Shown here piece after piece: positions 41,899 through 50,198 of a stretch of DNA of 64,000 nucleotides. The notes below the pieces were generated by a model. The model was not told the DNA's origin. It saw only the letters and a list, made by a program, of their open reading frames with translations, and did not search any database. This stretch comes from Laedolimicola ammoniilytica (GTDB taxonomy: Bacteria; Bacillota; Clostridia; Lachnospirales; Lachnospiraceae), in contig NZ_JAOQKC010000008.1 of assembly GCF_025567165.1 (NCBI RefSeq), positions 1-64,000 on the forward strand. The letters run 5' to 3'. The translations under genes and the position numbers were made by a program. How positions within the stretch are numbered: position 1 is the first letter of the stretch; each line of letters starts with the position of its first letter.

Positions 41899-42732
41899 TC
41901 AGACTTCTGACTTCGTCCCGGCGAACAGCTTCATCCGGTCCCGCCTTGCCGCGCAGACCAGGGTGAGGCCGTATTCTTTCGCCAGCGCGATGGCTTCCGC
42001 TGTGGGCGAGGCCTTGCTTGCGAGAATGGGGATCCCGGCCCGGATGGCTTTCATGGCCATGTCTGTGGGAATCCGGCCGCTGGAATAGACCATGCACCGG
42101 GAAAGAGGAATCCCGTGACGCAGGGCATAGCCAATGGCTTTATCCAGGGCATTGTGCCGGCCGATATCCTCGCATTGGAAGAGAAGCTGGCCGTCCTTTG
42201 CCAGAAAACAGCTGTGGGTGGCCCAGGTCTGTCCATGGAGAGGCATACCTGCGTGGAAGCGGTCGGCCAGATCAAAGACCTGCTCTGCCTTCCAGGAAAT
42301 GGGAGTCACTGGCTTTACCGGCTTCCCGGTCAGAAAATAATCATTTAAAATATGATTCCCGGTGCAGCAGGAGGGCATAAGCTCTGTAAAGGGCTCCCGG
42401 TCAGCCTCACAGTCCCGGGAAATTCCTTTTTCCGGTTCCTTTTCGCTTAGCACCACCCGGGCACGCCGTCCGTGCTCACAGATATAGATTTGCTCCACAT
42501 CAGAAGCGTCCTCCAGGATTCCCTCGGTCAGAAGGCGGCCCAGTACCAGCTCGGTCAGATACTGGGGAATACAGACCAGCTTCATGGTCAGCCGATCGTT
42601 CAGATAGACGTCCAGCATATGCTCTGTGAGAACCGGTTCGGATTCGGTATGGCAGTTGCCGTCCCGGCCGATATAGGTATAGGTCTCCGCGGAAAGAAGC
42701 GGAAGCTTGTCGTATAATTCATTGATATACAT
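41899..42732 (-). CDS. fdhD: Formate dehydrogenase accessory sulfurtransferase (FdhD)
   Basis: Transfers sulfur from a cysteine desulfurase to the Mo-bisPGD cofactor before insertion into formate dehydrogenase. LTEGILEDASDVEQI, the Cys pair in MPSCCTGNHIL, LFQCEDIGRHNALDKAIGYAL and YSSGRIPTDMAMKAIRAGIP are FdhD signatures. The Cys pair is CC rather than the CxxC of E. coli. The frame is open to 42807, but family N-termini and an AGGAG in the leader favour the start at 42732 (about 277 residues). It supports the formate dehydrogenase at 47153-49861. Confidence 0.92.
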   Translation of the reverse strand: MYINELYDKLPLLSAETYTYIGRDGNCHTESEPVLTEHMLDVYLNDRLTMKLVCIPQYLTELVLGRLLTEGILEDASDVEQIYICEHGRRARVVLSEKEPEKGISRDCEADREPFTELMPSCCTGNHILNDYFLTGKPVKPVTPISWKAEQVFDLADRFHAGMPLHGQTWATHSCFLAKDGQLLFQCEDIGRHNALDKAIGYALRHGIPLSRCMVYSSGRIPTDMAMKAIRAGIPILASKASPTAEAIALAKEYGLTLVCAARRDRMKLFAGTKSEV

Positions 42733-42870
42733 GGAATGTTGTACTCCTGAATGATGTGGGGCTTTTTGCCCCGCTTCCATTATACATGGGGACTCCGGGC
42801 GTGTCAAACCTGTGATTGTGAAAAACTACCAGAAAATCAAAAAAATAAATTGTCTAATTTGTAACAAGTG

Positions 42871-42890
42871 TTGATCTGTGGGCCGAGATC
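42871..42890. promoter_or_regulatory. Inverted repeat upstream of the MOSC-MoaB gene
   Basis: TGATCT (42871-42876) and AGATCA (42885-42890) form an inverted repeat with an 8-base centre in the divergent fdhD/MOSC intergenic region. It could be an operator; a weak promoter (TTGATC, 17 bases, TACCAT) overlaps it. Confidence 0.3.
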
Positions 42891-42969
42891 AGGTACCATA
42901 GAAGACAGAGAATTTGGAGGCTGTCCGCGTTGGAAAAAGCAGACGGCAGAATAAGGGAGGAACGATAGC

Positions 42970-43893
42970 ATGGGCAGGATCATGGCAGTAAATATCAGTG
43001 AGAAAAAGGGTACGCAGAAGAAAAACGTACATTCCGTAAAGGTCATAGAGGACTGGGGACTGGAAAACGACGCCCACGCAGGCAAATGGCACCGTCAGGT
43101 GAGCCTGCTGTCCTATGAAAAAATTGAGGACTTCAAGGCAAAGGGAGCGCCGGTGGACGAGGGCGCTTTTGGGGAAAATCTCATTGTCCAGGGGATTGAT
43201 CTGAGGCAGCTTCCCGTCGGGACGCAGCTTCAGTGCGGGGAGGTTCTGCTGGAGGTGACACAGATTGGAAAAAAATGTCACAACGGCTGTGAGATTTTCA
43301 AGATTATGGGAGACTGTATTATGCCGAGAGAGGGCATTTTTACCCGGGTATTAAAGGGCGGCGTCATTTCTGAGGGCGATGAAATCCAGGTGGTAAAACG
43401 CCCCATGCGTGCGGCAGTACTGACCGCCAGCGATTCCGGCTACGCAGGGGAGCGGGAGGATTTAAGCGGCCCGGCCATCCAAGCAATGCTGGAAGAAAAT
43501 GGATACGAAGTAGTCCATACGATTCTCCTGCCGGACAACCGGGAGATGCTGGCCAAAGAAATGGCGCGCATTGCTGACGAGCAGGTGGCGGAATTGCTTC
43601 TGACCACCGGGGGTACGGGCTTTTCTCCCCGGGACTGTATGCCGGAGGCTACCATGGATATCGCGGAACGGATGGTCCCGGGAATCCCGGAGGCCATGCG
43701 GGCTTACAGCATGACCATTACCCCCAGAGCCATGCTGAGCCGGGCGGCTGCCTGTATCCGGAAGAGCACGCTCATCATCAACCTGCCGGGCAGTCCCAAG
43801 GCAGTGAAGGAGTCTTTGGGCTACATTCTGCCTTCTCTTCAGCACGGTCTGGAGATCCTGACCGGGGAGGCCACCAACTGTGCCAGAAAATAA
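42970..43893 (+). CDS. MOSC-domain / MoaB (molybdopterin adenylyltransferase) fusion
   Basis: Residues 1-145 are a MOSC domain (GLENDAHAGKWHRQVSLLS, GAFGENLIVQGIDL, IGKKCHNGCEIFKIMG). Such domains carry sulfur or bind the molybdenum cofactor. Residues 146-307 are MoaB/Mog (AAVLTASDSGYAGEREDLSGP, LLLTTGGTGFSPRDCMPEAT, INLPGSPKAVKESLGYILPSLQHGL in parts), which adenylylates molybdopterin before MoeA acts. A GGGAGG ribosome binding site precedes the ATG. The stop overlaps the mobA start. The fusion is known from clostridia and links adenylylation with a cofactor-binding domain. Confidence 0.9.
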   Translation: MGRIMAVNISEKKGTQKKNVHSVKVIEDWGLENDAHAGKWHRQVSLLSYEKIEDFKAKGAPVDEGAFGENLIVQGIDLRQLPVGTQLQCGEVLLEVTQIGKKCHNGCEIFKIMGDCIMPREGIFTRVLKGGVISEGDEIQVVKRPMRAAVLTASDSGYAGEREDLSGPAIQAMLEENGYEVVHTILLPDNREMLAKEMARIADEQVAELLLTTGGTGFSPRDCMPEATMDIAERMVPGIPEAMRAYSMTITPRAMLSRAAACIRKSTLIINLPGSPKAVKESLGYILPSLQHGLEILTGEATNCARK

Positions 43894-44479
43894 GCGGCCG
43901 GGAGAAGGCATTTCCCTGGTGGTGCTGGCGGGGGGAAGGAGCAGCCGCATGGGAAGCGATAAAAGTGATCTGCCCATCGGGGAAAGCACCTTTCTGGAAT
44001 GTCAGATCCGAAAGGGCAGAAAGCTTGGAATCACAGATATTCAGGTGTCCGGCTACCGGGGAGCATGCTACAGCGCTCCGGTGACGCCGGACCGTTTTCC
44101 GGGGAAGGGGCCGCTGGGAGGACTGGAAAGCTGCTTCCGTCTGGCGCGGGAAAGGCAGGTTCTGGTGCTGGGCGTGGACATACCGCTGGTTCCGGTGGAA
44201 GAGCTGGAAAGACTGGTGCTCCGGAGCAGGGAAAAGCAGAAAAAGGCAGTGATTCTCAGACACAGGGGAAAGGAAGAGCCCCTGGCAGGCGTCTACGACC
44301 GGGATTTGGCGGATGAAATGCTGGCAGAGATCCGGGAGCGGAAGGGCTCAGTGTTCGCGTTTCTGAACCGGATCGGCTATGATATCTGTGATAGCGCCGC
44401 GCCGGAGGAGAGCTTTGCCAATATCAACCGCCCGGAGGATTATCATCGGAGGATTGTGCAAAAAGTTAGTGATAAGTAA
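43880..44479 (+). CDS. mobA: Molybdenum cofactor guanylyltransferase (MobA)
   Basis: Adds GMP to the molybdenum cofactor to give MGD, the form used by formate dehydrogenase. The N-terminus LVVLAGGRSSRMGSDKSDL is the nucleotidyltransferase signature, and VLGVDIPLVP and NINRPEDYH are conserved. No ATG is available. The GTG at 43880 overlaps the upstream gene by 14 bases and has GGGAGG before it. About 199 residues is typical. Compare the degenerate MobA-like domain at 33551-34453. Confidence 0.88.
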   Translation: MPENKRPGEGISLVVLAGGRSSRMGSDKSDLPIGESTFLECQIRKGRKLGITDIQVSGYRGACYSAPVTPDRFPGKGPLGGLESCFRLARERQVLVLGVDIPLVPVEELERLVLRSREKQKKAVILRHRGKEEPLAGVYDRDLADEMLAEIRERKGSVFAFLNRIGYDICDSAAPEESFANINRPEDYHRRIVQKVSDK

Positions 44480-44542
44480 CCGATATGTTTTAGAAAACAG
44501 GACGATTGCACAAAAATGACAAAAAAGTAACGGAGATAATTG

Positions 44543-44571
44543 TTGATTTTATACAAAAATGGCTGTATACT
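44543..44571 (+). promoter_or_regulatory. Promoter of the formate dehydrogenase operon
   Basis: TTGATT (44543-44548) and TATACT (44566-44571) with a 17-base spacer. A small AACGG/CCGTT hairpin follows in the leader at about 44588-44605, ahead of the AGGAGGG ribosome binding site. Confidence 0.65.
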
Positions 44572-44644
44572 GTTAGTGTATTATCAGAACGGTTACAGCC
44601 GTTTTGCAGTTGGGTGAAAATAATGTAAGGAGGGTAAATATAGT

Positions 44645-45136
44645 ATGCTTGATCAGTCCTATTACGCAAAAGCGGATGAGATCATGGATCAGTACGGCAG
44701 AAAGCCGGCTTCACTGATTCCGATTATGCAGGAGATTCAGGGAGCTTACCGTTATCTGCCCGGAGAGCTGCTGAGTTATGTGGCAGACAAGATCGGGGTG
44801 ACGGAGGCCAAGGCTTTCAGCGTAGCGACGTTCTATGAGAACTTTTCCTTCGACGCGAAGGGAAAGTATGTTATCAAAGTATGTGACGGAACGGCCTGTC
44901 ATGTGCGGAAATCCATGCCGGTGCTGGAGGCCCTGTACGCGAAGCTGGGCTTAAGCAAGACCAAGAAGACCACAGACGATATGATGTTTACGGTGGAGAC
45001 CGTATCCTGCCTGGGAGCCTGCGGACTTGCGCCCACCATGATGGTAAATGAAGACGTGTATCCCTGTATGACGCCGGAAAAGGCGGCGGCAGTGATCGAC
45101 CAGTTAAGAGGAGGTGCCGGAATTGATCCAGAATAA
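44645..45136 (+). CDS. NuoE-like [2Fe-2S] subunit of NAD-linked formate dehydrogenase/hydrogenase
   Basis: A thioredoxin-fold 2Fe-2S protein of 163 residues with the NuoE/HymA/HydC pattern Cys80-x4-Cys85 (VCDGTACHVRKS) and Cys122-x3-Cys126 (SCLGACGLAP). It passes electrons between the flavin subunit and the catalytic subunit. It is the first gene of a three-gene operon ending with the formate dehydrogenase catalytic gene. In clostridia the same modules also serve bifurcating hydrogenases, and no hydrogenase catalytic subunit other than the sensor is in the window. Confidence 0.9.
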   Translation: MLDQSYYAKADEIMDQYGRKPASLIPIMQEIQGAYRYLPGELLSYVADKIGVTEAKAFSVATFYENFSFDAKGKYVIKVCDGTACHVRKSMPVLEALYAKLGLSKTKKTTDDMMFTVETVSCLGACGLAPTMMVNEDVYPCMTPEKAAAVIDQLRGGAGIDPE

Positions 45137-47000
45137 AGAACAGTTACAGCAGCTTCACGAGGAAGCGGTAAAAGAGCTTAATTCCTACGACTGCCGGATC
45201 CTTGTCTGTTCCGGTACAGGCTGTATCGCCACAGGTTCCAACAAGATTTACGAAAAATTCCTGGAGATTACCAAAGCTACACCGGACGTGACACTGGAGT
45301 TCGCTCCCCACGATGAGAAAGAGCATCTGGGCGCAAAGAAGACAGGCTGTCAGGGCGTCTGCGAGCTGGGTCCCTTGGTCCGTATCCAGAAAGGTCAGGA
45401 TGTGGTTCAGTATGTGAAGGTACAGCTGGACGACTGCGCCGAGATTTTCGAAAAGAGCGTTCTGGGCAATGAAGTCGTAGAGCGTCTTCTTTATCAGAAG
45501 GGCGGCAAGGTCTGTAAGGGGCCGGACGATATTCCGTTTATCGCGAAGCAGACCCGCATCGTGTTAAAGAACTGTGGTAAGTTCGACGCGGAGTCCTTAA
45601 AAGAATACATAGCCAGCGGCGGCTTTGACGCGCTTCAGAAAGCCATGTTTGAGATGACGCCGGATCAGGTCATCGAGGAGGTAGACCAGTCCGGACTGCG
45701 CGGACGTGGCGGCGGCGGCTTCCCGGCAGGCAAGAAGTGGATTCAGGTAGCCCGTCAGGCAGACCCGGTTCACTATGTGGTATGTAACGGCGACGAGGGC
45801 GACCCCGGAGCATTCATGGACGGCTCCGTTATGGAGGGCGATCCCTACCGTCTGATCGAAGGTATGATGCTGGCGGCCTATGCGGTACGCGCAGAGAACG
45901 GCTATATTTATGTGCGTGCGGAGTATCCGAACTCTGTAGCGCGGCTGAAGCATGCCATTGCCGTACTGGAGGAAAATGGACTCCTGGGCGAGAACATCCT
46001 CGGCACTGGTTTCAATTTCCATATGCATATCAATAAGGGAGCGGGAGCCTTTGTATGCGGCGAGGGTTCTGCCCTGACAGCCTCCATCGAGGGAAACCGC
46101 GGCATGCCCCGTGTAAAGCCGCCCCGTACCGTAGAACAGGGACTGTGGGCGAAGCCTACCGTTCTGAATAACGTAGAGACCTATGCGAACGTTCCGGAGA
46201 TCGTGCTGAAGGGTCATGAGTGGTATCGCAGCATCGGTACAGAAGGAAGCCCGGGAACCAAGACCTTCTCTCTGACCGGCAGCATCGAGAATACCGGTCT
46301 GATTGAGGTTCCGATGGGAACGACCCTTCGCGAGATTATCTTTGATATCGGTGGCGGCCTGAAATCCGGTGCGGCCTTTAAGGCGGTTCAGATCGGAGGT
46401 CCCTCCGGCGGCTGTCTGACAGAGCAGCATCTGGACGTTCCCCTGGATTTCGATTCCGTCAAGAAGTACGGGGCCATCGTGGGATCCGGCGGACTGGTTG
46501 TCATGGATGAACATACCTGTATGGTAGAGGTGGCGCGTTTCTTCATGGGCTTTACCCAGAGGGAATCCTGCGGAAAATGCGGTCCCTGCCGGATCGGAAC
46601 CAAGCGTATGCTGGAGCTTCTGGAGAAGATCGTAGACGGCAAGGGAGAGATGGAAGACCTGGAGAAGCTGGAAGAGCTGGGCCATTTTGTAAAAGACAGA
46701 TCCCTCTGCGGCCTTGGAAAGAGCGCTCCCCTTCCGGTACTTAGTACCATTCAGAATTTCCGGGACGAGTATATCGAGCACATCGTAGACAAGAAGTGCG
46801 CGGCTCACGTATGTAAGTCCATGCGCGTATACGAAATCGACCCCGATAAGTGTAAGGGCTGTACCAAGTGTGCCCGCAACTGTCCGGTGAACGCGATTAC
46901 CGGCGAGCGGAAAGCGCCTCATGTCATTGATAATTCCAAGTGTATCAAGTGCGGAACCTGTCTGGAGAACTGCGCCTTTGATGCGGTCATTTTAAAATAA
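45123..47000 (+). CDS. NuoF-like NAD(P)H-binding flavoprotein subunit with ferredoxin domains
   Basis: About 625 residues. The N-terminal 2Fe-2S thioredoxin-like domain has VCSGTGCIATGSNK and KTGCQGVCELGPL. The NuoF core has RGRGGGGFPAGKKW (NADH/FMN) and the 4Fe-4S motif ESCGKCGPCRIGTKRM. Two 4Fe-4S ferredoxin motifs end the protein (CKGCTKCARNCP and CIKCGTCLENC). This is the HymB/HydB architecture used by electron-bifurcating enzymes that couple NAD(P) and ferredoxin. A GTG at 45114 is in frame, but AGAGGAGGT points to the TTG at 45123, which overlaps the end of the first gene. Confidence 0.92.
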   Translation: MIQNKEQLQQLHEEAVKELNSYDCRILVCSGTGCIATGSNKIYEKFLEITKATPDVTLEFAPHDEKEHLGAKKTGCQGVCELGPLVRIQKGQDVVQYVKVQLDDCAEIFEKSVLGNEVVERLLYQKGGKVCKGPDDIPFIAKQTRIVLKNCGKFDAESLKEYIASGGFDALQKAMFEMTPDQVIEEVDQSGLRGRGGGGFPAGKKWIQVARQADPVHYVVCNGDEGDPGAFMDGSVMEGDPYRLIEGMMLAAYAVRAENGYIYVRAEYPNSVARLKHAIAVLEENGLLGENILGTGFNFHMHINKGAGAFVCGEGSALTASIEGNRGMPRVKPPRTVEQGLWAKPTVLNNVETYANVPEIVLKGHEWYRSIGTEGSPGTKTFSLTGSIENTGLIEVPMGTTLREIIFDIGGGLKSGAAFKAVQIGGPSGGCLTEQHLDVPLDFDSVKKYGAIVGSGGLVVMDEHTCMVEVARFFMGFTQRESCGKCGPCRIGTKRMLELLEKIVDGKGEMEDLEKLEELGHFVKDRSLCGLGKSAPLPVLSTIQNFRDEYIEHIVDKKCAAHVCKSMRVYEIDPDKCKGCTKCARNCPVNAITGERKAPHVIDNSKCIKCGTCLENCAFDAVILK

Positions 47001-47001
47001 A

Positions 47002-47137
47002 ATTACTGTTCACAGATACTATTCCGCGAGGTGTTTTGGCATATATATGCCAAAATCCCGAGTTATTCAAGCGAGAAATTACGCAGTAATTTCTGTGCAT
47101 CGCGAAGCGTATTACTGTGAACGTAGTGAACAGTAAT
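47002..47137. repeat. Nested palindromic element between the flavoprotein and formate dehydrogenase genes
   Basis: An outer 12-base inverted repeat pairs ATTACTGTTCAC (47002-47013) with GTGAACAGTAAT (47126-47137). Inside are a perfect 22-base palindrome (47034-47055, centre in ATATATAT) and a 9-base stem AGAAATTAC/GTAATTTCT (47074-47082 and 47086-47094). A further ATTACTGTGAAC copy lies at 47111. The whole can fold into a cruciform-like multi-arm structure. It separates subunits of one enzyme, so it may set their ratio or stabilise mRNA, or be a REP-like repeat. Confidence 0.7.
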
Positions 47138-47152
47138 AAAAGGAGGATGGAT

Positions 47153-49861
47153 ATGATTCATTTGACGATAGATGGAATCCCTGTAGAAGTGGAAAAGGGT
47201 ACCACGATTCTGCAGGCCGCCAAGCAGATAGGCGTAAAGATTCCGACCCTTTGTTATCTGGAAAATGTGCTGCCCGATGGTTCCTGCCGCCTTTGTGTCG
47301 TGGAAGTAACCAACAATGGCAGAACAAAGTTTGATACGGCCTGTACCTTACGCTGCTCCGAGGGCGATGAAGTACAGACCATGTCTGAAAAGGTTGTAAA
47401 ATACAGAAAAGAGACCCTGGATCTTCTGCTGTCCGATCACCGGGTACACTGCTTCTCCTGTGAAGCCAACGGCGACTGTAAGCTGCAGGATTACTGCTTT
47501 GAGTACGGCGTAGAAAAGACCAGCTTCCCGGGCGAGATGAACAACGCGCCTATCGATGATACCAATAAGTTCTTCACCTACGATCCCAGCCTGTGTATTT
47601 TATGCCACAGATGTGTCAATACCTGTAAGGAAATCGTAGGACGCGGAGCCATCGATACCATGAACCGTGGATTCCAGTCCGTCATCGGCGCTCATTATAA
47701 GAATACCTGGAATGAGGGAATCTGTGAGTCCTGCGGCAACTGTGTGCAGGCCTGTCCCACCGGAGCGCTGACCATGAAGCGCAGAAAGAAATACCGCCCC
47801 TACCAGATCGACAAAAAAGTACTGACCACCTGTCCCCACTGCGCGACCGGCTGCCAGTATTATGTACTGGTGAAGGATGGCAAGGTAGTAGATACAGAGG
47901 CCTATAACGGCCCCTCCAACAAGGGACTGCTCTGCGTCAAGGGCCGCAGCGGAAGCTTTGACTTTGCCCAGTCTCCGGAGCGTATCAAGTATCCGTTGAT
48001 CAAAAATCATGAAACCGGAGAATTTGAGCGGGCTACCTGGGACGAGGCGCTGGATCTGGTGGCTTCCAAATTTATGGAGATCAAGAAGCAGTATGGCCCG
48101 GATTCCCTGGCCGGATTTGCCTGCTCCCGATCCCCCAACGAAGACATTTACATGGTACAGAAGATGGTCCGTACCTGCTTCGGTACCAACAATACCGATA
48201 ACTGTGCCCGCGTCTGCCATTCCGCGTCCGTATCAGGTCTGTATATGACCCTGGGCTCCGGCGCCATGACCAATCCCATCGAGGATATCACGAAGAACGC
48301 GGAAGTGATTATGCTGGTAGGCTCCAACCCGGAGGAGGCGCATCCGGTAGTCGGTATGCAGATCCGCCAGGCAGTGAAGAGAGGCTGCAAGCTGATCGTT
48401 GTGGATCCCCGTGATATCGGTCTGGCCAAGAAGGCAGATATTCATCTGAAGCTGAAGCCGGGTACCAACGTAGCCTTTGCAAACGGTATCATGCATGTCA
48501 TTATCGAGGAAGGTCTGCAGGACGAGAAGTTCATCGCGGAGCGTACCGAAGGTTATGAGAAGATCCGGGAGATTGTAAAGGATTATACGCCGGAGAAGGT
48601 GGCGGAAATCTGCCATATTGATCCGGAAGAGCTGAGAAAAGCAGCGGTTATGTACGCCAAGGCTGACCGCGCGCCGATTATCTACTGTCTGGGTGTAACC
48701 GAGCACTCCACCGGTACCGAGGGCGTTATGTCCATGTCCAACATGGCAATGCTGGTAGGCAAGCTGGGACGTCCGGGCTGCGGCGTGAACCCGCTTCGTG
48801 GACAGAACAACGTACAGGGAGCCTGCGACATGGGCGCTTCCCCCACAGATTTCCCGGGCTATCAGAAGGTTGCCGCACCGGGCGTGGTAGAGAAATTTGA
48901 AAAGGCCTGGGGCGTTCCGCTGAGCCATGAGGTGGGAACCCATGCAACCGACGTATTCCCCAAGGCTATCAATAAGGAGATTCGCGGTCTCTATATCTAC
49001 GGCGAGGATCCGATTGTGACCGATCCGGATACCAATCACATTATCAAGGCGCTGAAGAGTCTGGACTTCTTCGTGCTTCAGGAGCTCTTTATGACAGAGA
49101 CCGCCCAGTACGCAGATGTAATCCTTCCGGGCGTCAGCTATCTGGAGAAGGAGGGAACCTTTACCAACACCGAGCGCCGCGTGCAGAGAGTCCGCAAGGC
49201 GATCACCGTACCGGGTGAGATGCGTCTGGATACCGATATCATCATCGACCTGATGAACCGTATGGGTTATCCGCAGCCCCACCTGACCGCTGCTGAGATT
49301 ATGGACGAAATCGCTTCTGTAACGCCCAGCTTCGGCGGCATCAGCCATGCCCGCCTGGACAGCGAAGAGGTGGGCGGCAAAGGCTTACAGTGGCCCTGCC
49401 CGACCAAGGATCACCCGGGTACCCCGATCATGCATGTAGGCAAGTTTTCGAGAGGCCTTGGCTGGTTCTATCCGGCAGAGTATGTGCCTTCCGCGGAGCT
49501 TCCGGATGAGGAATATCCGATTATTCTGATGACCGGACGTATCCTGTATCATTACACCACCCGCGCCATGACCGGTAAGACGCCGGAGCTCATGGAGATT
49601 GAGGGACACTCCTTTATCGAGATGAACATCGTGGATGCGGAGAAGCTGGGAATCAAGAACGGAGACCGGGTTCGCGTATCCTCCAGACGAGGAAGTATTG
49701 AGTCCACCGCCCGTGTAGGCACCAAGACCTCACCGGGTGAGAGCTGGATGCCCTTCCACTTCCCGGATGGCAACGCAAACTGGCTGACCAACGCCGCTCT
49801 GGATAAATACGCAAGAATTCCGGAGTACAAGGTCTGCGCGATTAAGATCGAGAAGGCTTAG
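47153..49861 (+). CDS. fdhA: Formate dehydrogenase catalytic subunit, Mo/W-bisPGD, cysteine type
   Basis: About 902 residues. The N-terminus is a HydA/NuoG-like electron-transfer part: a 2Fe-2S ring (Cys34, 45, 48, 64), a His-Cys 4Fe-4S motif (HRVHCFSCEANGDC) and two ferredoxin motifs (CILCHRCVNTC and CESCGNCVQACP). The molybdopterin enzyme follows with its own 4Fe-4S motif (TCPHCATGCQYY) and the metal-ligand Cys355 in CARVCHSASVSG, encoded by TGC rather than a selenocysteine TGA. The C-terminus is the MGD-binding fold. AGGAGG at 47141-47146 supports the start at 47153. With the two upstream subunits it would be NAD(P)- and possibly ferredoxin-linked. Confidence 0.92.
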   Translation: MIHLTIDGIPVEVEKGTTILQAAKQIGVKIPTLCYLENVLPDGSCRLCVVEVTNNGRTKFDTACTLRCSEGDEVQTMSEKVVKYRKETLDLLLSDHRVHCFSCEANGDCKLQDYCFEYGVEKTSFPGEMNNAPIDDTNKFFTYDPSLCILCHRCVNTCKEIVGRGAIDTMNRGFQSVIGAHYKNTWNEGICESCGNCVQACPTGALTMKRRKKYRPYQIDKKVLTTCPHCATGCQYYVLVKDGKVVDTEAYNGPSNKGLLCVKGRSGSFDFAQSPERIKYPLIKNHETGEFERATWDEALDLVASKFMEIKKQYGPDSLAGFACSRSPNEDIYMVQKMVRTCFGTNNTDNCARVCHSASVSGLYMTLGSGAMTNPIEDITKNAEVIMLVGSNPEEAHPVVGMQIRQAVKRGCKLIVVDPRDIGLAKKADIHLKLKPGTNVAFANGIMHVIIEEGLQDEKFIAERTEGYEKIREIVKDYTPEKVAEICHIDPEELRKAAVMYAKADRAPIIYCLGVTEHSTGTEGVMSMSNMAMLVGKLGRPGCGVNPLRGQNNVQGACDMGASPTDFPGYQKVAAPGVVEKFEKAWGVPLSHEVGTHATDVFPKAINKEIRGLYIYGEDPIVTDPDTNHIIKALKSLDFFVLQELFMTETAQYADVILPGVSYLEKEGTFTNTERRVQRVRKAITVPGEMRLDTDIIIDLMNRMGYPQPHLTAAEIMDEIASVTPSFGGISHARLDSEEVGGKGLQWPCPTKDHPGTPIMHVGKFSRGLGWFYPAEYVPSAELPDEEYPIILMTGRILYHYTTRAMTGKTPELMEIEGHSFIEMNIVDAEKLGIKNGDRVRVSSRRGSIESTARVGTKTSPGESWMPFHFPDGNANWLTNAALDKYARIPEYKVCAIKIEKA

Positions 49862-49876
49862 CCTTATATACAGAAC

Positions 49877-49915
49877 AAAACAGGCCGGACAGCGCATCGC
49901 TGCCCGGCCTGTTTT
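49877..49915 (+). terminator. Terminator of the formate dehydrogenase operon
   Basis: AAAACAGGCCGG (49877-49888) pairs perfectly with CCGGCCTGTTTT (49904-49915), with an inner CAGCG/CGCTG stem. Confidence 0.85.
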
Positions 49916-49936
49916 ATAGAAAAAAGGAGAATTGAT

Positions 49937-50146
49937 ATGGCACAGATTACGCTTTTTACGGATATTCTTCCCGAAGAGCAAGAAAGAATGCGCGTCTGCT
50001 TTCGGGCAAAGGAAATGTGTTTTCAGAATAACGAGACCATTCTGGAATACGCAAGTTCCATGAATCAGATTGGGGTGATTCTGTATGGATGGGCGGACGG
50101 TCTGTCTGAAATGGTAAAAAGAATGGAAACCATACCCAAAATGTAA
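49937..50146 (+). pseudogene. N-terminal fragment of a Crp/Fnr-family regulator
   Basis: A 69-residue frame with AGGAG before its ATG. LFTDILPEEQERMRVCFRAK and ETILEYASSMNQIGVILYGWADG match the start of the cyclic-nucleotide-binding domain of Crp/Fnr proteins. The rest of that domain and the DNA-binding HTH are missing. It is probably the remnant of a regulator, perhaps of the neighbouring formate dehydrogenase. It could still be translated as a small protein. Confidence 0.6.
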
Positions 50147-50198
50147 AATTTGTGTTATAATATAACATTAAATGATATCTGGAGGGGGAAGGTAGAAA

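Noticed and set aside
42808..42969. Molybdenum-cofactor riboswitch before the MOSC-MoaB gene
   Set aside because: Only a simple TGATCT/AGATCA repeat is visible; the elaborate paired structure of the Moco RNA motif could not be drawn by eye.
45597..46922. A 441-residue open frame on the - strand opposite the NuoF-like gene
   Set aside because: Low-complexity, His/Gly-rich translation without motifs; the + strand frame is a well-conserved NuoF-like protein.
48215..48217. Selenocysteine codon in the formate dehydrogenase
   Set aside because: The metal-ligand position in CARVCHS is a TGC cysteine codon; no in-frame TGA is present.
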